This document shows, piece by piece, positions 8,361-17,224 of a stretch of 25,802 nucleotides of DNA. The notes under the pieces are model-generated. The model searched no databases. It had not been told where the DNA came from and saw only the letters and a list, made by a program, of their open reading frames with translations. Positions within the stretch are counted from its first letter, which is position 1; every line of letters begins with the position of its first letter. This DNA comes from CAZJQT01 sp964604415 (GTDB lineage: Bacteria > Patescibacteriota > Saccharimonadia > Saccharimonadales > CAZJQT01). Where the stretch lies: assembly GCA_964604415.1 (NCBI GenBank), contig CAZRYT010000007.1, forward strand, positions 1-25,802, written 5' to 3'. The translations under genes were made by a program, and so were the position numbers.

Positions 8361-9290
8361 ATGCCTAAAACACAAAATCCATCGGCAGCCGACTACATCC
8401 AGCCACTATATATAAATGGCCTGAATGGCCGGATGCTGCACTTGCCGGCTAGTACCAACAAGACCCGTGAGATATTGTTTGTCTACGGACATCATTCTAG
8501 CTTGGAGCGTTGGTGGGGCATCATGCAGGATCTAAGCCAGTATGGCAACGTCACTATGCCGGATTTGCCTGGTTTTGGCGGCATGGACAGTTTCTTCAAG
8601 ATTGATCGTCGACCGACGATTGATAATCTAGCTGATTATCTAGCAACGTTTGTAAAACTACGCTATAAACGCAAGCGTGTGACTATCTTGGGTCTGAGCT
8701 TTGGCTTTGTAGTAGCTACTAGAATGCTACAGCGCTACCCCGACCTGACTAAAAAAGTAGATTTGTTGGTTAGTGTAGTTGGTTTTGCCCGTTATGATGA
8801 ATTTAGCTTTAGCAAACCACGGTACTGGACATATTTACTTGGAGCCAAGCTATTCTCCTACCACTTGCCAGCGATTTTCTTTAAAAACATCGTGTTGAAT
8901 CCCGGCGTTTTACACCTGGCTTATTCACGGACGCATAATGCTCAAGAAAAATTTGCCGGACTCCAAAAAGAAGACCGCCGACTATTAATGAATTTTGAGG
9001 TTCATTTATGGCACTCTAACGACGTAAGAACTTATATGATTACAACCACTGAGTTTTTGCGCTTGGATAACTGCCAGCAACGGGTTGATCTGCCGCTATG
9101 GCATATCTATGTTAAGAACGACCGTTATTTTGACTATAAGGTGGTAGAACAGCACCTGAAGATTATTTATAGCAAAGTCCACACCGTGCAATCCAAAGCC
9201 GACAACCATGCGCCGTCAATCATTGCCGACAAAAAAGCGGCGGCTAGTTTAATACCCCGCAAACTCCGCCAGATCTTATCTGAGCAATAG
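8361..9290 (+). CDS. Alpha/beta hydrolase fold protein
   Basis: A 309-residue cytoplasmic alpha/beta hydrolase. The nucleophile elbow is GLSFG with S113. The oxyanion-hole segment YGHHSSLERWW lies at about 42-52, the likely acid is D254 (VKNDRYFD) and the likely catalytic base is H283 (ADNHAPS). All triad elements are in the expected order, so it should be an active esterase, lipase or thioesterase-like enzyme. A large, aromatic and basic cap region lies between about 145 and 235. The substrate is unknown. Its position between a peptidoglycan carboxypeptidase and lipid-type glycosyltransferases hints at envelope lipid or glycan metabolism, which is inference only. The next gene begins 16 bp after the stop. 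Confidence 0.85.
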   Translation: MPKTQNPSAADYIQPLYINGLNGRMLHLPASTNKTREILFVYGHHSSLERWWGIMQDLSQYGNVTMPDLPGFGGMDSFFKIDRRPTIDNLADYLATFVKLRYKRKRVTILGLSFGFVVATRMLQRYPDLTKKVDLLVSVVGFARYDEFSFSKPRYWTYLLGAKLFSYHLPAIFFKNIVLNPGVLHLAYSRTHNAQEKFAGLQKEDRRLLMNFEVHLWHSNDVRTYMITTTEFLRLDNCQQRVDLPLWHIYVKNDRYFDYKVVEQHLKIIYSKVHTVQSKADNHAPSIIADKKAAASLIPRKLRQILSEQ

Positions 9291-9294
9291 TTGC

Positions 9295-9300
9295 TATACT
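9295..9300 (+). promoter_or_regulatory. -10 box of the first GT4 gene
   Basis: TATACT is followed by six bases and then ATG, so transcription should begin at or very near the A of the start codon: a fully leaderless arrangement. No convincing -35 is seen. Confidence 0.6.
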
Positions 9301-9306
9301 TGTAAC

Positions 9307-10419
9307 ATGAAAATAGGGCTGGTTTGTCCTTATGATATCTACAAAGGCGGTGGCGTCCAAGAGTGTGTCTTGGCCCTGCAGGAGGGTTTGAGTAAGCGTG
9401 GCCACGACTGTTTGGTAATTACGCCTCAACCTAAGGGTAGTGAATCATTACCGCCGCCATTTGTCCGGTTTATTGGTAGAGCCACCGATGTTAAGTCACC
9501 CTTCCACACGACTGCTCAAGTGACCGTAAATGTTGACCCCAAAAGCGTCGATGATTTGCTTGAAGTCGAGAAATTTGATGTGCTGCACTTCCACGAACCA
9601 TGGGTACCGCTGTTGTCTAGGCAAATTCTGACTAGATCCAAGGCCAAGACCATTGCTACCTTTCATGCCAAGTTGCCGGATACCGTCATGTCCAAGACTA
9701 TTGAACGGGCGATTACGCCGTATACCAAGTTTATATTGAGATATCTTGACGTTCTGACGGCCGTATCTGACCCGGCAGCCGAATATGTACGTGGTCTGAC
9801 GCATAAACCGATCGAGATCATACCCAATGGCATTAATCTCAACAAATATCAGACCAGTCCGAATAAAGCCGCTAAAAAACGCAGGACAATCCTATACGTT
9901 GGTCGCCTGGAACGGCGCAAGGGCGTTGCCTATCTACTCAGAGCTTTTGCGCTGCTGAGCCAGACTAATAACCTAGAGTTAATCATCGCTGGCGATGGTC
10001 CTGATAGAACCAAACTCAGCATATTGGCTAATAATCTAGAACTGAGTAATGTCAAATTCTTGGGTCTTGTCAGCGAAGAACAAAAACTTAAACTATTAGG
10101 GCAAGCCGATTTGTTCTGCTCACCGGCCTTGTATGGCGAAAGTTTTGGCGTCGTTTTATTGGAAGCTATGGCGGTTGGTTTGCCGATTGTCGCCGGCAAC
10201 AACCCAGGCTACGCCAGCGTGCTCAGTGGCCGGGGGCAGTTATCGCTAGTAAATCCCAGAGATACGATAGAGTTTGCGCGCAGACTAAGCTTAATGCTCG
10301 AAGACGAAGTTCTGCGTAAGGCTTGGCAAGACTGGGCCGCCGAGCACATTAAGCAGTTTGACTATAGCCGAGTAGTAAAAATGTACGAGAAACTTTACGC
10401 CGAGTCATTCAAGCCATGA
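9307..10419 (+). CDS. GT4-family glycosyltransferase (PimA-like)
   Basis: A 370-residue retaining GT-B glycosyltransferase of family GT4. The N-terminal glycine-rich loop YKGGGVQE (about 12-19), the strand-end HFHEPW (about 96-101) and the donor-site motif with E278 and E286 (GESFGVVLLEA) are all present. VGRLERRKG (about 199-207) marks the start of the C-terminal Rossmann domain. The style is close to phosphatidylinositol mannosyltransferases such as PimA, but acceptor and donor cannot be read from sequence. No membrane span is seen, so it is probably peripheral at the inner leaflet. It overlaps the next gene, a paralogue, by four bases (ATGA), so the two are likely co-translated. Confidence 0.9.
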   Translation: MKIGLVCPYDIYKGGGVQECVLALQEGLSKRGHDCLVITPQPKGSESLPPPFVRFIGRATDVKSPFHTTAQVTVNVDPKSVDDLLEVEKFDVLHFHEPWVPLLSRQILTRSKAKTIATFHAKLPDTVMSKTIERAITPYTKFILRYLDVLTAVSDPAAEYVRGLTHKPIEIIPNGINLNKYQTSPNKAAKKRRTILYVGRLERRKGVAYLLRAFALLSQTNNLELIIAGDGPDRTKLSILANNLELSNVKFLGLVSEEQKLKLLGQADLFCSPALYGESFGVVLLEAMAVGLPIVAGNNPGYASVLSGRGQLSLVNPRDTIEFARRLSLMLEDEVLRKAWQDWAAEHIKQFDYSRVVKMYEKLYAESFKP

Positions 10420-11552
10420 AGATCGGTTTTGTGCTAGATGATAGCCTGGACAAGCCAGATGGTGTCCAGCAGTATATCTTGACGCTTGGCAGTTGGTTCA
10501 TTCGCCGTGGGCACCAGGTTTACTACCTGGTGGGCGAAAGCCGGCGCAAAGATATACCCAACGTCATAAGCTTGAGCCATAACCGCAACGTAAGTTTTAA
10601 TGGTAATCGCTTATCAACGCCCTTGCCTGTGTCTAAAACTAAACTCCGTAAACTACTAGATAAGCATAACTTTGATGTTTTACATTTACAGATGCCTTTT
10701 AGCCCCTTTCTAGGTGGTAGAATTATCAAAAATGCTCAACCACAGACGGCAGTAATTGGCACTTTCCACGTTCTTCCTTACAACTGGACAATGAAAAAGG
10801 GTGTCCGGTTACTCGGCTTGTTGACTCGACGTCAATCTAGGCATATAGACAGCTTGATAAGCGTCTCGCGGCCAGCCGCTCATTTGGCCAAGAAAAGCTA
10901 CCGCAAGAAAAGCTTGGTGTTGCCTAATGTGGTTGACGTTGAACGCTTTGCCCGTGGTAAAAAACTAGCCAAGTTTAATGATGGCAAAACCAATATAGTC
11001 TTCTTGGGTCGACTGGTTGAGCGCAAAGGCTGCCTACTGCTATTAAAGGCTATCGAGCACTTGCATAACAAACACCAGCTGGTCAATGTCAGGGTCTTGA
11101 TATGTGGTCAAGGGCCAGAAAGACCCAAATTGGAACATTTTGTTGAAGACCACAAACTAAAGCATCTAGTCCATTTTGCAGGTTTCATCAATGAGGAAGA
11201 CAAAGCCGATTATTTAGCTAGTGCTGATCTAGCGGTCTTCCCTAGTCTAGGCGGCGAAAGTTTTGGCATAGTTCTACTTGAAGCCATGGCGGCTGGAGCC
11301 GGCGTCGTCTTAGCTGGTGATAATCCTGGCTACCGCTCAGTGCTGGGCGAACGACCAGAGCAACTAATAAAACCAAACAACACTGATGAGTTTGCCAAAA
11401 AGCTCAAACACTACTTATATAACACCCAAGTTCGGCGTCGAGCCCAAAAATGGCAGGAACATAAAATTTTGGAGTTTGATGTTCAGCACATTGGACCAAT
11501 TATGCTTGAGCTTTACACCAAAGCATTGCAAACCAAGGTGAAAATGAGATAA
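10416..11552 (+). CDS. GT4-family glycosyltransferase, paralogue of the preceding gene
   Basis: A 378-residue GT-B glycosyltransferase clearly related to its upstream neighbour. It shares the MKIGxV start, DGVQQYIL in place of GGVQECVL, FDVLHLQMPF, GRLVERKG (about 194-201) and the donor motif E281/E289 (GESFGIVLLEA). The N-terminal loop is DKPDGVQQ (about 12-19) rather than glycine-rich. The Gly-to-Asp/Pro change is in the acceptor half, consistent with a different acceptor. The ATG overlaps the previous stop (10416-10419). Two successive GT4 enzymes would fit stepwise glycosylation of one lipid or glycan, which is inference. The 3' end holds the promoter of the next gene. Confidence 0.9.
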   Translation: MKIGFVLDDSLDKPDGVQQYILTLGSWFIRRGHQVYYLVGESRRKDIPNVISLSHNRNVSFNGNRLSTPLPVSKTKLRKLLDKHNFDVLHLQMPFSPFLGGRIIKNAQPQTAVIGTFHVLPYNWTMKKGVRLLGLLTRRQSRHIDSLISVSRPAAHLAKKSYRKKSLVLPNVVDVERFARGKKLAKFNDGKTNIVFLGRLVERKGCLLLLKAIEHLHNKHQLVNVRVLICGQGPERPKLEHFVEDHKLKHLVHFAGFINEEDKADYLASADLAVFPSLGGESFGIVLLEAMAAGAGVVLAGDNPGYRSVLGERPEQLIKPNNTDEFAKKLKHYLYNTQVRRRAQKWQEHKILEFDVQHIGPIMLELYTKALQTKVKMR

Positions 11553-11553
11553 T
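11526..11553 (+). promoter_or_regulatory. Promoter of the AI-2E family gene
   Basis: TTGCAA (11526-11531), a 16-bp spacer and GATAAT (11548-11553) lie inside the end of the preceding coding sequence. Six bases separate the -10 box from the ATG at 11560, again predicting a leaderless mRNA. Confidence 0.6.
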
Positions 11554-11559
11554 GTTCTC

Positions 11560-12651
11560 ATGCTTTCGGTCTTCCGCCGCAAAACAAACCAAGTCGTGGA
11601 AATAACTGTTTCTAGCCGCACGGTCATCCGTGTGCTCTTAATGGTTATTTTGTCACTAGTCTTCTTGGCAGCTCTCAAGAAAGCCACTCACGCCTTAATC
11701 CTGATTTCAACTGGCTTTTTCCTGGCCATGGCTCTTAATGCCCCGGTTCATTGGCTGGCAGTGCGCATACCTGGCAAACGCCGCGGCAGCCGTACACTGG
11801 CAACCACTTTGTCGTTTGTAGTGATAATCGCTCTGTTAATCGGTTTTTTGGCCAGTATCGTACCCCCCTTGGTTGAGCAGACCGATAGCTTTATCCATGC
11901 GGCGCCAGGACTGATTGAAGATGCCCGTAAGGGTGATAGCACCATTGGGCGATTTGTGCGGCGCTACAACTTAGAGCCTCAAGTAGATAAATTCTCTGGC
12001 CAGTTGTCTGATAGATTGGACAATGCCACCGCCTCGGCCGTCAGCATATTCACACGTATTACTAGCAGTATTTTCTCTATGCTAACCGTGTTGGTTATTG
12101 CCTTCATGACATTGATTGAGGGTCCGCGTTGGCTTGACGTCGCCAGGCGTTTATTGCCAGAAGAAAAACAACCGCACGCTCGTAAGCTGCTACTTGATAT
12201 GTACAAAGTAATTAAAGGTTTTGTGAACGGCCAGGTTTTGCTGGCGGCGATTGCGGCCAGTTTGATACTAGTGCCCTTAGTAGCCTTGGGCGTCAGTTAT
12301 CCGATTGCATTGATGGTAGTGGTGTTTATTTGTGGCTTAATTCCGCTGGTTGGTCATAGCATTGGCGCCATTATTGTCAGCACGGTAGCCCTGTTCCATT
12401 CGCCAATCACAGCGCTGATTATTTTGGCCTACTATATTTTGTACCAACAAATCGAAAACTACGCTATCCAGCCTAAGATCCAAGCCAACTCTACCAATAT
12501 GTCGCCCTTGCTAGTTTTTTCATCAGTTATTGTCGGTGTCAGTTTTGGCGGTCTATTTGGCGGCTTGGTAGCCATACCACTAGCTGGTTGCATAAAGATT
12601 TTGGTCAAAGATTACGTCGATAGCCGCAATTTGCTCAGCGATCCAGCCTAA
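11560..12651 (+). CDS. AI-2E family transporter-like membrane protein
   Basis: A 363-residue polytopic membrane protein of the AI-2E (UPF0118/PerM) family. Hydrophobic segments lie near 22-40, 43-62, 80-102, 160-178, 215-250, 252-285 and 300-345. The hallmark cytoplasmic loop with P, R and L residues and the C-terminal YYILYQQIENYAIQPKI stretch (about 289-305) are family signatures. Members have been linked to export of autoinducer-2 or to cation/proton exchange, so the name does not establish the substrate. The N-terminal ~20 residues are basic (FRRKTNQ). It closes the plus-strand block and converges on cysS with one base between the stop codons. Confidence 0.88.
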   Translation: MLSVFRRKTNQVVEITVSSRTVIRVLLMVILSLVFLAALKKATHALILISTGFFLAMALNAPVHWLAVRIPGKRRGSRTLATTLSFVVIIALLIGFLASIVPPLVEQTDSFIHAAPGLIEDARKGDSTIGRFVRRYNLEPQVDKFSGQLSDRLDNATASAVSIFTRITSSIFSMLTVLVIAFMTLIEGPRWLDVARRLLPEEKQPHARKLLLDMYKVIKGFVNGQVLLAAIAASLILVPLVALGVSYPIALMVVVFICGLIPLVGHSIGAIIVSTVALFHSPITALIILAYYILYQQIENYAIQPKIQANSTNMSPLLVFSSVIVGVSFGGLFGGLVAIPLAGCIKILVKDYVDSRNLLSDPA

Positions 12652-12652
12652 G

Positions 12653-14071
12653 CTACAAACGGAACCAGATTTGGCCGTGTTCAGTATCGCGCAGTCCGAT
12701 GCCTTGTTCTTCTAATTGCATGCGAAGCTCATCTGATCTTGAGAAATCCTTTTCTTCCTTAGCTTCCGTACGTTCTCGCATAAGCTTCTTTTGCTCAGGA
12801 CTAATGTCTTCTCTCTTTGAAAGATTAAACCCAAGGATAAGATCAACCCATTCAAGGAACTCCATAAAATTATCTTGATTCTCGTTCGTTATGCCTTCAA
12901 CTTCAACAAAGAGAGCAATAGGGTCAAGTGCAGCTAAAGCCAAAGGACTATTTAGGTCGTTAGTGAATTCGTTCTCAATCACGGTTTTCATTTCATGTAA
13001 GTTGATTGAGAGTTTTATAGACTCTACATTGCTCTGTTCCTTGACTTGCCAAAAACTATCAGCCATACGTTCAAATTTTTTGAGGCGGTTCTGGGCGGCT
13101 TCAAGATTTTCCCAAGTAAAGTTGGATTGACTGCGGTAATGTGACTGCAAAACTAATAGTCTGAAGGCTAATGGGTCGTAACCGCGTTCTTTGACGTCTT
13201 CAAGAGTGTAAAAATTGTTGAGTGATTTGCTCATCTTGCGACCGTCAACCAACAAATGCTCGTTATGCACAAAAAACTTGGCATAGTCATCTGACTTGCC
13301 GGCCGTACTTTGGGCAATCTCGTTCTCATGGTGCGGGAAGATCAAATCGACACCGCCAGTATGAATATCAAATGGTTGGCTCAACTTGTCGACGCTCATA
13401 GCTGAACATTCAATGTGCCAGCCAGGTCGTCCTAGCAAGTCATGACCATCTAACTCAAATTCCCAGGCAGGTTCATTGTCTTTTTGAAGTTTCCAGAGAG
13501 CAAAGTCATGAACTGACTCTTTGTCATATTCATCATTATTTATGCGGGCCTCGCTGGTATTCTTACTGTCTAGCTCTAGTAATTGCCCATACTGTTTGCC
13601 GCTTTGTTTGTATTTCTCTATAGAAAAATAAACGCCGTCATCAGCTATGTAGGCAAAGTCATCTTTGTAGAGCTGTTTGATGAGAGTTTGCATGTTCTCA
13701 ATGTGCTCAGTGGCTTTGACAAAATCTAGCGCCTTAACATCATTGCCGATTGCTTCCATGTCCGCCAAAAAAAGCTGTTCGTACTCGGTTGTTAGTTTCT
13801 GGAGCGCTTCTTCTGGCGCCAAGTCCGGATATCTCTTCTGACTGCGTCTAATAGTTTTGTCATCAACGTCGGTAAAGTTCATGACGTGATGCACTTCATG
13901 GTCACTAGCTTGAAGCACGCGCCTGAGAGTATCAGCATAAATGAAGCTACTCAGATTCCCGATATGAATATGGTCATAAACCGTCGGTCCGCAAGAATAG
14001 ATCCGAATCTTTTTATCGTCTACGGGCTTGAACGTCTCAACTTTTTTGGTAAGCGTATTAAATAATTTCAT
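12653..14071 (-). CDS. cysS: Cysteinyl-tRNA synthetase
   Basis: Charges tRNA-Cys with cysteine in the cytoplasm. The 472-residue length is normal. The class I signatures are HIGN at 36-39 (HIGH motif) and KMSKS at 279-283. Zinc ligands expected from the E. coli enzyme are all present: C27, C222, H247 and E251. The C-terminal region (about 335-472) is the helical anticodon-binding and DALR-like part. Unlike RecR and DnaX in this window, the metal site is intact, as it is needed for cysteine selection. The start overlaps the DHH gene stop in an ATGA (14068-14071), making it the last gene of the ybaB operon. Confidence 0.97.
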   Translation of the reverse strand: MKLFNTLTKKVETFKPVDDKKIRIYSCGPTVYDHIHIGNLSSFIYADTLRRVLQASDHEVHHVMNFTDVDDKTIRRSQKRYPDLAPEEALQKLTTEYEQLFLADMEAIGNDVKALDFVKATEHIENMQTLIKQLYKDDFAYIADDGVYFSIEKYKQSGKQYGQLLELDSKNTSEARINNDEYDKESVHDFALWKLQKDNEPAWEFELDGHDLLGRPGWHIECSAMSVDKLSQPFDIHTGGVDLIFPHHENEIAQSTAGKSDDYAKFFVHNEHLLVDGRKMSKSLNNFYTLEDVKERGYDPLAFRLLVLQSHYRSQSNFTWENLEAAQNRLKKFERMADSFWQVKEQSNVESIKLSINLHEMKTVIENEFTNDLNSPLALAALDPIALFVEVEGITNENQDNFMEFLEWVDLILGFNLSKREDISPEQKKLMRERTEAKEEKDFSRSDELRMQLEEQGIGLRDTEHGQIWFRL

Positions 14072-15084
14072 GACTTATCTTCAAGTTTAGCAAGTAAATC
14101 TGTAGCTATCTCAATCACCTCGGATTTTATGTCGTTTATCCCCCTACCGTCAGTGATTTTAAACCCACTAGAATAAATGTGTCCGCCGCCACCGAAACGC
14201 TTGGCCAGTGCGTCGCCAATGGTGCCGTTATGGTTTGCCCTAAAAGCACCAGTAATTTTGCCGTCATTATAGATCTTCAAAACTATGGCGGCTAATACCC
14301 CATCAATTAGTAGCATATCGTTATGAATCAGAGCAGCTGGGTTATAGAGAGGGCTGTATTCAACGATCTCTTCGTAAGGAACGCTGACAATAGCTAACTG
14401 CCCATCAGCTACCAGCTCGGTTCGGTTAATTAATTCAGCTTTGTAGCGGAAGACTTTTTCCGGCATTTTCATATAGGCTCGCCGAGCTTCTTCGAGTGCT
14501 GGGCGGTCAACGCCAGATTCGATCAAATCTGCCATTATTCTGTATGTCGTAGGTGTCGTGCCTTCACTGCTCAGTCCAAGCGAATCGGACAGAATAGAAC
14601 TAGCGATATGGGTTTTGGCCTGTAAATTAAGAGACCATTTCAGTTCTTGGGCTAGCTTGTAGATAACTTCGCCAGTCGCCACGGCGTCGTTGTCGTTCAG
14701 TACTATTGAAGCATATGGGATATCGCACTTAACATCGCTATGATGGTCTAGAACGACAACTGGCTTAGACGCTACCCAATGTTGATAATCGCTTTTGGCG
14801 AGCTTCTCTAGGAGTGCTAAGGCGCTAGTATCGACAATAATACTAAGATCAAATTTGCTGGGCATGTCTTTGTTAACCCTGTCCCAACCGCTTAAATGCT
14901 TTAGATAATCTGGGATATCTACGCCGCAATACAGATATGGCTCTTTGTTCATATCGCCAATGATTTGCTCTAACGCTAAAGCACTGCCCAAGCTATCAGC
15001 ATCGGGGTTATCGGCCTGGATGATCAAGATATCTTTGGCTCCATCAACTAATTGCTTTATTTGCTTAGCTTGCGCGTATTTCAT
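14068..15084 (-). CDS. DHH/DHHA1 family phosphoesterase (NrnA/RecJ-like)
   Basis: A 338-residue phosphoesterase of the DHH superfamily, whose NrnA-type members hydrolyse short oligonucleotides, pAp or cyclic dinucleotides. Motif I is NPDADSLGS (about 26-34), motif II is IVDTS (about 87-91) and motif III is the eponymous LDHHSD (about 131-136). The C-terminal DHHA1 signature is RFGGGGHIYSSG (about 294-305). The histidine that usually precedes motif I (HxNPDGD) is replaced by ADNPDAD, so one Mn ligand may be missing or supplied otherwise. The ATG overlaps the recR stop and the stop overlaps the cysS start, both as ATGA. Confidence 0.9.
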   Translation of the reverse strand: MKYAQAKQIKQLVDGAKDILIIQADNPDADSLGSALALEQIIGDMNKEPYLYCGVDIPDYLKHLSGWDRVNKDMPSKFDLSIIVDTSALALLEKLAKSDYQHWVASKPVVVLDHHSDVKCDIPYASIVLNDNDAVATGEVIYKLAQELKWSLNLQAKTHIASSILSDSLGLSSEGTTPTTYRIMADLIESGVDRPALEEARRAYMKMPEKVFRYKAELINRTELVADGQLAIVSVPYEEIVEYSPLYNPAALIHNDMLLIDGVLAAIVLKIYNDGKITGAFRANHNGTIGDALAKRFGGGGHIYSSGFKITDGRGINDIKSEVIEIATDLLAKLEDKS

Positions 15085-15686
15085 AATAATGTTCGGCCTT
15101 CTAACGCTCGGCTAAGGGTGATCTGGTCGGCATACTCTAGGTCAACGCCGACTGGTAAGCCTCGAGCCAATCGGCTAATCTTAACTTTGCGCTTACCAAT
15201 TTGCTGCTGAATATAAAGCGCCGTTGATTCGCCTTCAACGCTGGCATTAGTGGCCAGGATGATTTCCTTAACCTTGTCTTCGTCCAGACGCTTGATAAGC
15301 TCAGCAATGTGCAATTGATCTGGAGAAACACCGTCAACTGGTGATACCAAACCACCGAGCACGTGGTAAGTACCTTTAAAATGTCCAGTCTTTTCTAATG
15401 CCAAAATATCAAATGGTTCGGCCACTACAGCAATAATAGATTTGTCACGACTAGGGTTAGCGTAAAGATCAGAAATAGCCTGACCCTTGGGGACAAGAGC
15501 AAAAGTTTTTTGGCAATAACCGACTTCACTATGTAGTTTAGCTAGGGCATCGGCTAGACGGCCAGCCGAGGCTGGATCGGCTTTGAGTAGGTAATAAGCG
15601 TAGCGTTCAGCTGTACGTGAACCAACCCCTGGCAAAACACCAAGCGTTTCAATGACAGACTCTAAGGCTGGCGGCAATACACTCAT
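15081..15686 (-). CDS. recR: Recombination protein RecR lacking the zinc finger
   Basis: RecR acts with RecF/RecO to load RecA at gaps. The 201-residue length is normal. The helix-hairpin-helix LPGVGSRTAERYA lies at 18-30, and the Toprim core follows (VVAEPFDILALEKTG, about 87-101, and ILATNASVEGE, about 143-153). The C-terminal Walker-B-like RGLPVGVDLEYAD (about 175-187) is also present. The segment that normally carries a four-cysteine zinc finger (about 55-80) has only C58; the other three positions are not cysteine. The downstream PSRDKS is retained, so this is a loss of ligands and not a frameshift. The gene starts 13 bp after ybaB, the usual partner. Confidence 0.95.
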   Translation of the reverse strand: MSVLPPALESVIETLGVLPGVGSRTAERYAYYLLKADPASAGRLADALAKLHSEVGYCQKTFALVPKGQAISDLYANPSRDKSIIAVVAEPFDILALEKTGHFKGTYHVLGGLVSPVDGVSPDQLHIAELIKRLDEDKVKEIILATNASVEGESTALYIQQQIGKRKVKISRLARGLPVGVDLEYADQITLSRALEGRTLL

Positions 15687-15699
15687 TAGCGGTAAATCT

Positions 15700-15993
15700 C
15701 TATAGGCCTAAATCACCCAAGGCACCCATCATTGGCTGCATTTTCTCGGCGGCGACCTTTTGGCTTTGTTGGATAGCTTCTTTGACGGCATCCTCCAGCC
15801 ATCTTTCTAACTGGACAATATCGTCTAGGTCAACAGCCTCAGGGTCAATACTGATTTTCTTGATTTTCTGCTCACCAGTTATCTCAACTTTGACGGCACC
15901 GTCGCCCTGCTCTACGGTCATAACCATTTTCTGCAACTCTTTTTGCAGTTTTTTAACTTTCATCAACATCTTGGCTTGGTCAAAACGGCTCAT
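15700..15993 (-). CDS. ybaB: YbaB/EbfC family nucleoid-associated protein
   Basis: A 97-residue dimeric DNA-binding protein of the YbaB/EbfC family. It has an N-terminal helix rich in Lys, Met and Gln (about 1-25) and a beta-sheet core with VKVEITGEQKIKKISIDP (about 34-51). The C-terminal helix is VKEAIQQSQKVAAEKM (about 70-85). Immediate linkage to recR is the classic arrangement; dnaX, often in the same operon, lies a few kb away here. A near-perfect Shine-Dalgarno AAGGAGG lies 3 nt before the ATG, unlike the leaderless genes nearby. First gene of the ybaB-recR-DHH-cysS operon. Confidence 0.95.
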   Translation of the reverse strand: MSRFDQAKMLMKVKKLQKELQKMVMTVEQGDGAVKVEITGEQKIKKISIDPEAVDLDDIVQLERWLEDAVKEAIQQSQKVAAEKMQPMMGALGDLGL

Positions 15994-16019
15994 AAGCCTC
16001 CTTCGTTATTACAGGTGTT

Positions 16020-16028
16020 ATTGTAGCA
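16020..16028 (-). promoter_or_regulatory. Extended -10 promoter of the ybaB operon
   Basis: The minus strand reads TGCTACAAT, an extended -10 element, inside the 3' end of the upstream membrane-protein gene. It predicts a start near 16013 and a leader of about 20 nt holding AAGGAGG. The -35 region is weak. Confidence 0.55.
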
Positions 16029-16031
16029 GAC

Positions 16032-17213
16032 TCAGAGATGAAGATTAAAGCTGTGGCGCGTTTCTGGCGCCTGTGCCCAGGCAACATAATAGCGACTTAT
16101 GTGGTAGTAAGAAGTCACAGCGACAGTCAGAGACAGTAAAACTACGCCGACAAACCGGGCTAAAGGATTACGCGGAAACACTTTGAACCATTGGGCTAAT
16201 AAAAATGCCAAGCCAGCTGCTATCACCAGGTAGATAATAGGTAGCAAGACAGCCGAAGAAACGCTGCCGCCCAAGCCAACAAGCAAGAATAACATCACAA
16301 AACAACTAAGCATCAGCTTGACTCGAGTTAGTCGCCAGCTAAAGCGGGCAGCGTAAACGCCTAGCGCAACTAGTAGCGCACTAAAGGCATCGAGCATTGG
16401 TAGATTAGCTAGATGATTTGTGGCGTCAGGCTGCGACCGCCAGACTAAAGCCGAAGCTAGTCGAACAAGGTTAAACGGAAAGTCTTTGAGGGTTGATAAT
16501 TGTTGCGGCAGACCTACGATTGTGATCAATACTTGTATATTGTGCCAACTGGCCCACACCAATGGGCTTATGACAGCTAAGACCATCAGCCCTAGGAGCA
16601 GACTGAACCAGACACTAACTTGGCTTAGCTCATTGGCTATAGATTTACGCTGCCACATGACCAACAATAGAATCAGCCAAATAAAACCCGGTATATAAAT
16701 AGCTGTGCTGGCACTCAAGAATAATAAAAATAAAGCTAAGCGCCGGTTAGATGTGCTGTACATCCAGCTGGCTAACCAAAGTAGCGGTAACACCAGTAAG
16801 AAACAAGCTTCTGGAGTAGCAAGACGAGTGGTTTGCAGCAGCCAACTACTGCTTAAAAGTAGCAAACTGCTCAGCAGAGCAATCTTACGGCTGTGCCAGC
16901 GTCTGACAATAAAGAAACCGGACAACACCGTGAGCAGTCCCATCAGCGCACTAACGCTTCTTAGGTATAAGGGTTTAGTTAACTTCAGCTTAATTAGGCC
17001 GTAGGTTAGGACCTTGTGAGGCGCAAAAACTGGGTTGGCTATGATCTGCTTGCCGGATTGTGCGGAATGTATGTAGGTAACTTCGTTTAAGCTCAGCCCT
17101 GACGTTAAGTTACCTAGCCGATAGCCAAGTGTGCCAGCAATGATAACCAACATCAACAAACCGACTAACACCGGTTGCCAATAATCCAACAGTGCCCAAA
17201 CAAAGCGCCTCAT
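16032..17213 (-). CDS. GT-C-like polytopic membrane protein (PMT/ArnT type, tentative)
   Basis: A 393-residue membrane protein with roughly ten hydrophobic segments. After the first helix comes RLGNLTSGLSLNEVTYI (about 33-49), an extracytoplasmic loop bearing an acidic residue. It resembles the first loop of GT-C glycosyltransferases of the dolichyl-phosphate mannosyltransferase type, and the cytoplasmic basic RRWHSRK (about 104-110) also fits such enzymes. It could instead be an unassigned membrane protein. A TTG start four codons earlier would overlap the -10 box TATAAT at 17230-17225, so the ATG at 17213 is chosen. The C-terminus RHSFNLHL is soluble. It would transfer sugar from a lipid carrier outside the membrane if the assignment holds. 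Confidence 0.6.
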   Translation of the reverse strand: MRRFVWALLDYWQPVLVGLLMLVIIAGTLGYRLGNLTSGLSLNEVTYIHSAQSGKQIIANPVFAPHKVLTYGLIKLKLTKPLYLRSVSALMGLLTVLSGFFIVRRWHSRKIALLSSLLLLSSSWLLQTTRLATPEACFLLVLPLLWLASWMYSTSNRRLALFLLFLSASTAIYIPGFIWLILLLVMWQRKSIANELSQVSVWFSLLLGLMVLAVISPLVWASWHNIQVLITIVGLPQQLSTLKDFPFNLVRLASALVWRSQPDATNHLANLPMLDAFSALLVALGVYAARFSWRLTRVKLMLSCFVMLFLLVGLGGSVSSAVLLPIIYLVIAAGLAFLLAQWFKVFPRNPLARFVGVVLLSLTVAVTSYYHISRYYVAWAQAPETRHSFNLHL

Positions 17214-17224
17214 GCTTAAGCACA

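Noticed and set aside
15081..15686. Frameshift as the cause of the missing RecR zinc finger
   Set aside because: The flanking sequence keeps RecR-typical residues (PSRDKS and the Toprim core) in the same frame and the spacing is normal, so the ligands were substituted.
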